This document shows positions 58,241-64,000 of a DNA stretch of 64,000 nucleotides, piece after piece. The DNA lies in the NCBI GenBank assembly GCA_002284855.1, contig CP015603.1:434001-498000 (forward strand), read 5' to 3'. Every line of letters begins with the position of its first letter. The stretch's first letter is position 1. The position numbers and the translations under genes were made by a program. This DNA comes from Actinobacteria bacterium IMCC25003 (lineage in GTDB: Bacteria; Actinomycetota; Actinomycetes; Nanopelagicales; Nanopelagicaceae). The notes under the pieces are model-generated. The model was not told the DNA's origin. It saw only the letters and a program-made list of their open reading frames with translations, and made no database searches.

Positions 58241-59780
58241 GCACGGCGTTCTTGTCGTCGACTTCGGCGCACAGTATGCACAGCTCATTGCGCGCCGCGT
58301 TCGCGAAGCCAATGTCTATTCTGAAATCGTTCCATCTTCCATTACTGCAGCAGAAGTAAGTGCCAAAAACCCTGAAGCAATTATCTTGTCGGGCGGTCCT
58401 TCATCGGTCTATGCAGATCATGCACCGAAAGTTGATCCCGCAATCTTTGCTCTCAATATTCCCGTCTTTGGAATTTGTTATGGCTTTCAAACAATGGCAG
58501 CAGCTCTTGCTGGCGTTGTTGCGCAGACCGGTAAATCAGAATTCGGTCGCACCCCGCTTGAAGTAAAAGCTGGTTCCAAGATGTTTGCTGGCCTTCCTGC
58601 CACACAATCAGTTTGGATGTCACATGGCGATGCTGTCTCTGAAGTTCCATGCGGATTTAGCGTTACCGCCTCAACATCAGATACACCGATTGCAGCATTT
58701 GAAGATGCATCCGGAAAGTTAGCGGGAGTTCAATTCCACCCTGAAGTGCTTCACTCCGAACATGGCCAAGCAATCTTGAAGAATTGGCTGATCAATATCG
58801 CAGGATGTAAGCCATCGTGGACAACGCAGAATATTGCTGAAGATGAAGTGGCAAAGGCCAAGGCGGTTATCGGCGACAAGCGCGTTATCTGCGGCCTCTC
58901 CGGTGGCGTCGATTCAGCAGTTGCAGCGGCCATTGTGCAGCGCGCGGTAGGAAAGCAACTCACCTGTGTCTTCGTAGATCACGGGCTATTGCGTAGCGGT
59001 GAATCTGAACAAGTACAGCGCGACTTTGTTGCATCCACTGGAGTCGAACTCGTCGTGGTTGATGCTGTTCATCAATTCCTCAACGCACTCGCTGGAGTCA
59101 CAGACCCAGAAGAGAAGCGAAAGATTATTGGCCGCGAATTCATTCGCTCCTTTGAAGCAGCAGCACGCGATATCGCAGCCGGGGGAGATGTTGAATTCCT
59201 AGTACAGGGCACCTTGTATCCCGATGTTGTTGAATCCGGTGGAGGCACAGGTACTGCCAACATTAAGTCACACCACAATGTGGGTGGATTGCCCGATGAT
59301 CTGAAATTTAAATTAGTCGAACCGTTGCGCACACTCTTTAAAGATGAGGTCCGCCAAGTGGGTATCGAACTCGGTCTGCCTGAAGAAATCGTCTGGCGCC
59401 AACCATTTCCAGGTCCTGGCCTTGGTATCCGCATCATCGGTGAAGTCACCGCTGAGCGACTCGATATCTTGCGCCATGCCGATTTGATTGCACGCACCGA
59501 ACTTAAAGCCGCTGGCCTTGATCGCGATATCTGGCAATGTCCTGTTGTTCTTCTTGCAGATGTACGAAGCGTTGGTGTGCAGGGCGATGGTCGCACCTAT
59601 GGCCATCCAATCGTCTTGCGTCCCGTCTCAAGTGAAGATGCGATGACGGCAGATTGGTCACGCGTTCCGTACGAAGTTCTCGAAAAGATTTCAACACGTA
59701 TTACCAACGAGGTCCGCGAAGTCAATCGCGTGGTCCTCGATGTCACAAGTAAGCCACCTGGAACTATCGAGTGGGAATAG
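58230..59780 (+). CDS. guaA: GMP synthase (glutamine-hydrolysing)
   Basis: GuaA converts XMP to GMP with glutamine and ATP. The 516-aa protein has the class-I amidotransferase domain with nucleophile Cys83 (GICYG) and FHPEVLHSE, the ATP pyrophosphatase loop SGGVDS (224-229) and the C-terminal dimerisation domain ending PPGTIEWE. It completes a guaB-guaB3-guaA unit. Confidence 0.98.
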   Translation: MAAKHGVLVVDFGAQYAQLIARRVREANVYSEIVPSSITAAEVSAKNPEAIILSGGPSSVYADHAPKVDPAIFALNIPVFGICYGFQTMAAALAGVVAQTGKSEFGRTPLEVKAGSKMFAGLPATQSVWMSHGDAVSEVPCGFSVTASTSDTPIAAFEDASGKLAGVQFHPEVLHSEHGQAILKNWLINIAGCKPSWTTQNIAEDEVAKAKAVIGDKRVICGLSGGVDSAVAAAIVQRAVGKQLTCVFVDHGLLRSGESEQVQRDFVASTGVELVVVDAVHQFLNALAGVTDPEEKRKIIGREFIRSFEAAARDIAAGGDVEFLVQGTLYPDVVESGGGTGTANIKSHHNVGGLPDDLKFKLVEPLRTLFKDEVRQVGIELGLPEEIVWRQPFPGPGLGIRIIGEVTAERLDILRHADLIARTELKAAGLDRDIWQCPVVLLADVRSVGVQGDGRTYGHPIVLRPVSSEDAMTADWSRVPYEVLEKISTRITNEVREVNRVVLDVTSKPPGTIEWE

Positions 59781-59790
59781 GAAGAGAGAA

Positions 59791-60465
59791 ATGAAGAAGC
59801 TACTTACGGTCGCAGCAGTTGTTGCACTGGCATCAATTTCACTGACAGCCCCTGCACAGTCTGCAGATCGCCCAACATCGGTGCCAGGATGCGCCAAGAG
59901 CACCGCTAAGGGACACGCACCTGCAAAGGTAAAGCAGCCAACAGTTGCCGCCAAGAGTCCAGCAAAGACTCTCACTTTCACCACTAACTGCGGTGACATT
60001 GTTATCTCACTTCTCGGTGCAAAGGCACCCATCACCGTTACTTCGATTGCAACCCTTGCCAACGCCGGTTACTACAACAAATCTCTCTGCCACCGTTTAA
60101 CGACGGAAGGAATTTACGTTCTGCAATGTGGCGATCCCACTGCAAGTGGAAGCGGATCACCAACAGGGTGGACCGGCTACATCGATGAAAATCTTCCGAA
60201 GGCTGCGGGCATCAATTACCCAGCGGGAACAGTGGCTATGGCTAACTCTGGCCCTAAGACCAATGGTTCTCAGTTCTTCTTGGTCTATAAGGACACAACC
60301 CTTGGCCCTGATTACACAATCTGGGGAAAGATCACCAAAGGCTTAGATCTGGTTCAGAAAGTGGGCGCAGTTGGCGCCTATCAAATGAGCGGAACACAGG
60401 CGATGTATGCCGGTGACGGATATCCGATTCAGACTGTTGAGATTGTAAAAGCGTCAGCTAAGTAA
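59791..60465 (+). CDS. Secreted cyclophilin-type peptidyl-prolyl isomerase
   Basis: The 224-aa protein has a signal peptide (1-25, ending APAQSA) and a cyclophilin domain from about residue 58. The catalytic Arg lies in CHRLTTEGIYVLQCGDP and the FFLVYKDTTLGPDYTIWG segment is typical. There is no lipobox. ATG 59791 with GAAGAGAG upstream is preferred to a start inside guaA. It likely aids folding of exported proteins. It ends the gua unit, converging on the PIG-L gene 4 nt away. Confidence 0.92.
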   Translation: MKKLLTVAAVVALASISLTAPAQSADRPTSVPGCAKSTAKGHAPAKVKQPTVAAKSPAKTLTFTTNCGDIVISLLGAKAPITVTSIATLANAGYYNKSLCHRLTTEGIYVLQCGDPTASGSGSPTGWTGYIDENLPKAAGINYPAGTVAMANSGPKTNGSQFFLVYKDTTLGPDYTIWGKITKGLDLVQKVGAVGAYQMSGTQAMYAGDGYPIQTVEIVKASAK

Positions 60466-60473
60466 AAACTTAG
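60458..60473. other. Hairpin spanning two converging stop codons
   Basis: CTAAGT/ACTTAG (60458-60463 with 60468-60473), loop AAAA, covers the cyclophilin stop (60463-60465) and reaches the end of the PIG-L gene. It is AT-rich and short, so it is at best a weak bidirectional terminator. Confidence 0.35.
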
Positions 60474-61195
60474 TTTGTATTAACAATCTTAAATCCTTCA
60501 GCTAAACGACCTTCAGGCAATCCACCAAGTCCTGCTGTGCGCTGACCCCATTCGCGGAGCATCTCTTCGAGATTTTCTACATGCCCTGTCTGCGATGCAT
60601 GCTCTTTCAGCGCTGCAATCTTGTAGTGAAAAGTATCTGTTGTATCGACGAAGTGATCTGGAGCAGGATGACCCTGCATCCATACCTCTTTCGTTCTCCA
60701 TGGCTGTAAACCTTCAGCTTCGAGCAAATCGGTAAATGCAAAGGGATTTCGCGCATCGGGATAGACAGCTTGGATTGTTGCCTCGCCTGCAGCTAAGTGA
60801 TCGGGATGGCTTGCACCAATACGTTCCCAGTTTCGCTCAGGTGATTGGCAGAGAATGCGATCAGGTTGTACGCGACGAATCTGGCGGACGATATCTTTAC
60901 GTAGAGCGATAGTTGGCTCGAGATGGCCATCGACATAATTTAAGAAAGTTACATCGCTAATTCCAAGAGCTGCACATGCAGCGCGTTGTTCGCGTTGACG
61001 CACTGCTGGCATCTCTTCCTTTGTATAGCCTGACTCTTCGCCACCTTGGTCACCGTTGGTGCAGAGGACGTATGAGACCTCGATGCCCTTTTGAACCCAC
61101 TGAGCGATAGTTCCTGATGCGCCGAAATCTGAATCATCGGGATGGGCATTGACGACTAAAACGCGCTTGATCTCTGAATCTGCTAAAGGCTCCAT
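60470..61195 (-). CDS. PIG-L family deacetylase
   Basis: A zinc-dependent LmbE/PIG-L de-N-acetylase fold of 241 aa. Zinc motifs are AHPDD (17-21) and the later SHPDH. Family members include MshB and Mca of mycothiol metabolism; this sequence lacks features that let me assign either, so the substrate is open. I choose the start at 61195 (MEPLADSEIKRVLVVNAHPDD); longer frames run into pcrA. The transcript is probably leaderless. Confidence 0.85.
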   Translation of the reverse strand: MEPLADSEIKRVLVVNAHPDDSDFGASGTIAQWVQKGIEVSYVLCTNGDQGGEESGYTKEEMPAVRQREQRAACAALGISDVTFLNYVDGHLEPTIALRKDIVRQIRRVQPDRILCQSPERNWERIGASHPDHLAAGEATIQAVYPDARNPFAFTDLLEAEGLQPWRTKEVWMQGHPAPDHFVDTTDTFHYKIAALKEHASQTGHVENLEEMLREWGQRTAGLGGLPEGRLAEGFKIVNTN

Positions 61196-61203
61196 GACGG
61201 TCA

Positions 61204-61216
61204 AGCCTAATAGACT
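61204..61216. promoter_or_regulatory. Back-to-back -10 boxes of two divergent leaderless genes
   Basis: On the minus strand TAGGCT (61209-61204) lies 8 nt before the PIG-L start; on the plus strand TAGACT (61211-61216) lies 7 nt before the pcrA ATG. The whole intergenic space is 28 nt and has no ribosome-binding site on either side. Confidence 0.5.
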
Positions 61217-61223
61217 CCGCGCC

Positions 61224-63467
61224 ATGACAACGACCGACCCATTGCTCGACGGACTCAATCCGCAGCAACAGAAGGCCGTTGCCCATGCTGGCTCTCCACT
61301 CCTCGTAGTTGCTGGCGCAGGCTCTGGAAAGACCCGTGTACTAACACGTCGCATCGCCTACATCATGGCTCGCCGCGAAGTGCGCCCCTACGAAATCTTG
61401 GCAATTACCTTTACCAATAAGGCCGCTGGCGAAATGAAAGAACGCGTTACCGAACTCGTCGGGCCCGTTGCAAAATCAATGTGGGTCTCAACTTTTCACT
61501 CTTCATGTGTGCGCATGCTCCGTCAAGAAGTCGAACGCCTGGGGTATAGCAGCACTTTTAGTATCTATGACTCTGCCGATTCTCAGAAACTTATCTCACG
61601 CGTCATGGAGACTCTCAATATCGATCCCAAGCGATATCCAGCGCGCCAATTCCAAAACTTGATTTCTAATGCAAAGAACGAGCTACAGACACCGTATGAA
61701 TATCTAAGCCACGCCACCAATCAATTTGAAACTATCGTTGCCGACGTCTACACCCTGTACGAGAAGCGTCTGCAACAAGCCAACGCTATGGATTTCGATG
61801 ATCTCATTATGAAGACCGTGCAGGTCTTGCAGAAATTCCCAGAAGCTAAAGCACGTTTTCGTTCTCGTTTCCGCCATATCTTGGTCGATGAATATCAGGA
61901 CACCAACCATGCCCAGTATCAGTTAGTAAAAGAGCTCACCGGCGTTGAAGGCGATGGCTTCCCACTTGCCGAACTCTGCGTCGTAGGCGATGCCGATCAA
62001 TCTATCTACGGCTTCCGCGGCGCAACAATTCGCAATATCTTGCAATTCGAAGTCGATTACCCCAACGCCGCAACAGTTCTCCTCGAACAGAATTATCGTT
62101 CAACTCAAAATATTCTCAACGCAGCTAACGCTGTCATAACCAAGAATGAATCGCGTAAAGAGAAGAACCTCTGGTCCGATGCGGGCTCTGGTGCACCGCT
62201 TGTTGGTTATGTCGCTGAATCCGAATATGACGAAGCTGAATTTATTAAATCTGAAATCCGCTCACTGCAAGATATGGGCTACTCCAATCCAGGCGATACT
62301 GCGGTCTTCTATCGCACTAATGCCCAGTCACGTATCTTTGAAGAAATCTTTATGCGCGCTGCTATTCCTTATAAAGTCGTTGGCGGCCTTCGATTCTACG
62401 AACGTAAAGAGGTCAAGGATTTACTCGCCTATCTCCGCGTTTTGGCCAACCCCGATGATGAAGTCTCTATCCGACGCATCATCAACTTGCCGAAGCGCGG
62501 CATCGGCGATCGTGCGCTAGAAGAAGTAGAAATCTTCGCCCAAGCACAAGGCATCTCATTCTGGAACGCACTTTTACGAGTATCTGAAGCAACCTCTGTT
62601 CCCAACAAAGCGGCGCAGTCGATTGCGACCTTTACCTCTATGTTGGTTGCGCTTCAAACTCTCGTTGAAGCAAAGACAAAGCCATCAGTCATCATTGAAG
62701 CGGTACTCGAACAATCTGGTCTGCTGACCGAGCTCGAAGCCAGCAAAGATCCACAAGATGAAGTCCGCGTAGAAAACCTTAAGGAACTCGTCTCTGCATC
62801 GATGGAATATGAAGAACGCCCCTTCGAAGAACTCGGCGAAGATGAAGAGATTTCACTCTCTGGCTTCCTCGAAAAGGTTTCGTTGGTTGCAGATGCCGAT
62901 GAGATTCCAGATGGTGAAGACCACGGGGGAGTCGTTACTTTGATGACACTTCATACTGCAAAGGGACTCGAGTTCCCCACAGTATTTCTCACCGGTATGG
63001 AAGATGGAATCTTTCCTCATGCTCGAACACTCGATGATCCCAAAGAGATCGAAGAAGAACGTCGCCTTGCCTATGTTGGTTTAACGCGCGCCGAAAAACG
63101 TCTCTACATTTCGCGCGCTGAATATCGTTTAACTTTTGGAACACCAAAGTACAACCCAGGCTCTCGCTTCCTCGATGAAATCCCATCCGAACTCATCGAG
63201 TGGAAAAATGAAGGTCGCAGCACATTCACAACATCATCTGCAGTTCGTAAATCTCGACTTCCATCTGGTCCACCACCGCGCGCCACCGGTAAGAAATCAA
63301 CAGCCATGGTTCTCGAAGTTGGGCAGCGTGTGTCACATGACACATTCGGTTTAGGAACCGTTGTAGCCCTTGCCGGCGAAGGAGATAAGTCTGAGGCGAC
63401 CATCAACTTCGGCCAGTACGGCGATAAGCGCCTGCTACTGCGCTATGCCCCTGTAACAGCACTCTAA
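61224..63467 (+). CDS. pcrA: ATP-dependent DNA helicase PcrA/UvrD
   Basis: A superfamily-1A 3'-5' helicase for repair and clearing of stalled complexes. The 747-aa protein has motif I GAGSGKT (31-37), the DEYQDTN Walker B, GDADQSIYGFRGA and LTRAEKRLYISRA near the C-terminus. The C-terminal part after about residue 680 contains the RNA-polymerase-interacting region (VGQRVSHDTFGLGTVV). ATG 61224 gives MTTTDPLLDGLNPQQQ, matching homologues; the in-frame start at 61149 lies inside the divergent gene. Confidence 0.96.
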   Translation: MTTTDPLLDGLNPQQQKAVAHAGSPLLVVAGAGSGKTRVLTRRIAYIMARREVRPYEILAITFTNKAAGEMKERVTELVGPVAKSMWVSTFHSSCVRMLRQEVERLGYSSTFSIYDSADSQKLISRVMETLNIDPKRYPARQFQNLISNAKNELQTPYEYLSHATNQFETIVADVYTLYEKRLQQANAMDFDDLIMKTVQVLQKFPEAKARFRSRFRHILVDEYQDTNHAQYQLVKELTGVEGDGFPLAELCVVGDADQSIYGFRGATIRNILQFEVDYPNAATVLLEQNYRSTQNILNAANAVITKNESRKEKNLWSDAGSGAPLVGYVAESEYDEAEFIKSEIRSLQDMGYSNPGDTAVFYRTNAQSRIFEEIFMRAAIPYKVVGGLRFYERKEVKDLLAYLRVLANPDDEVSIRRIINLPKRGIGDRALEEVEIFAQAQGISFWNALLRVSEATSVPNKAAQSIATFTSMLVALQTLVEAKTKPSVIIEAVLEQSGLLTELEASKDPQDEVRVENLKELVSASMEYEERPFEELGEDEEISLSGFLEKVSLVADADEIPDGEDHGGVVTLMTLHTAKGLEFPTVFLTGMEDGIFPHARTLDDPKEIEEERRLAYVGLTRAEKRLYISRAEYRLTFGTPKYNPGSRFLDEIPSELIEWKNEGRSTFTTSSAVRKSRLPSGPPPRATGKKSTAMVLEVGQRVSHDTFGLGTVVALAGEGDKSEATINFGQYGDKRLLLRYAPVTAL

Positions 63468-63518
63468 ATAAGCACTTAGGATTGGGCTCTATTCGCCCCT
63501 CACTCTTAAGGAGCCTAC

Positions 63519-64000
63519 GTGGATCTCTACGAATACCAAGCCCGCGATCTTTTTGAAAAGCACACTGTCCCTGTTCTTCAGGGCGCTGTTGCAACTACCC
63601 CCGAGCAGGCACGTGATGCTGCTGCAAAGATGGGTAGCAAGGTCGTCGTTAAGGCGCAGGTAAAAGTTGGTGGCCGTGGAAAGGCAGGCGGAGTAAAGCT
63701 TGCAGTAGATCCAGCAGATACATTTGAAAAGGCCAGCGCCATTCTCGGAATGGATATTAAGGGCCACACAGTTCACAAAGTGATGATTGCCCAAGCAGCA
63801 CCTATCGTTGATGAGTATTACGTTTCGATTCTTCTCGATCGCTCAAACCGCACATTCCTTGTTATGGCATCGGTTGCCGGCGGAATGGATATCGAAGAAG
63901 TTGCACGCACTGCACCAGAAAAGCTTGCCAAGGTTCCTGTAAATGCAGTTGATGGAATCTCACTTGCCAAGGCGAAAGAGATTGTTGCTCAGGCACAGTT
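63519..64000 (+). CDS. sucC: Succinyl-CoA synthetase subunit beta (partial, 3' end missing)
   Basis: The beta subunit of the TCA-cycle enzyme that makes ATP or GTP from succinyl-CoA. The start is GTG 63519 with AAGGAG 5 nt upstream. The visible 160 residues show [19 protein letters not shown], the ATP-grasp segment [18 protein letters not shown] and [21 protein letters not shown]. The gene runs past the window edge; sucD would be expected next. Confidence 0.96.
   Translation, partial: MDLYEYQARDLFEKHTVPVLQGAVATTPEQARDAAAKMGSKVVVKAQVKVGGRGKAGGVKLAVDPADTFEKASAILGMDIKGHTVHKVMIAQAAPIVDEYYVSILLDRSNRTFLVMASVAGGMDIEEVARTAPEKLAKVPVNAVDGISLAKAKEIVAQAQ

Noticed and set aside
61196-61354. 53-residue extension of the PIG-L protein
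   Set aside because: It overlaps the start of pcrA and does not resemble the family before MEPLADSEIK.

Overview
The window is the ribosomal-protein and core housekeeping chromosome of a streamlined actinobacterium, read almost entirely on the + strand. Actinobacterial hallmarks seen directly are the order rplJL-rpoBC-rpsL-rpsG-fusA-tuf-S10-spc-alpha, a WhiB protein, a groES-groEL pair whose GroEL ends in a His-rich tail, and the guaB-guaB3-guaA cluster. GC is moderate, not the high GC of soil actinomycetes. Genes are packed with 1-nt (TAATG) or 4-nt (ATGA) overlaps, there are no mobile elements, and several genes look leaderless. Together this suggests a small-genome free-living lineage such as the freshwater acI group (Nanopelagicales). 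The lineage is an inference from style and gene order, not from a database match.

Layout. 1-9.6 kb: end of rplA, rplJ-rplL behind an L10-type leader and attenuator, a strong terminator, then rpoB-rpoC. 9.6-10 kb: a small conserved hypothetical gene. 10.2-14.5 kb: rpsL-rpsG-fusA-tuf. 14.6-26.8 kb: the S10 and spc operons through secY, adk and map. 26.9-31.2 kb: a tricarboxylate-type transporter (tctCBA) plus an MFS permease, inserted between map and infA, which are normally neighbours. 31.3-34.7 kb: infA, rpmJ, rpsM, rpsK, rpsD, rpoA, rplQ. 34.7-38.3 kb: truA, an ABC-F ATPase, rplM, rpsI. 38.3-42.5 kb: glmM, glmS, a PAP2 phosphatase, acpS. 42.5-50 kb: alr followed by a branched-chain-amino-acid-type ABC transporter (livGFHMK) and a secreted alpha/beta hydrolase. 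50-54.6 kb: tsaE-tsaB-rimI-tsaD and groES-groEL. 54.6-56 kb: whiB (minus strand) divergent from a MerR-type regulator with a cobalamin-binding domain. 56-60.5 kb: guaB, guaB3, guaA and a secreted cyclophilin. 60.5-64 kb: a PIG-L deacetylase (minus strand) divergent from a pcrA helicase, then the start of sucC.

How it works together. Most genes build the ribosome and RNA polymerase. Candidate promoters before rplJ, rpoB, rpsL and rplM share a TTGACC-like -35 box, an 18-nt spacer and a TANNNT -10 box. Several other genes (the hypothetical gene at 9.6 kb, acpS, tsaE, pcrA and the PIG-L gene) have TANNNT only 6-8 nt before the start codon, as expected for leaderless mRNA. groES carries a CIRCE-type operator at its likely transcription start.

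Points most worth a second look: (1) a CarH/LitR-like B12-binding MerR regulator with the W-x9-EH motif and a correctly spaced His, divergent from whiB across a repeat-rich 143-bp control region; (2) an IMP dehydrogenase of about 370 residues that lacks the regulatory CBS pair; (3) a TctB reading frame with no canonical start codon for its apparent N-terminus; (4) a terminator-like hairpin inside the first codons of truA; (5) a secreted hydrolase translationally coupled to a solute-binding protein, beside a LivG with a degenerate ABC signature; (6) a pair of divergent, apparently leaderless promoters within 28 bp.
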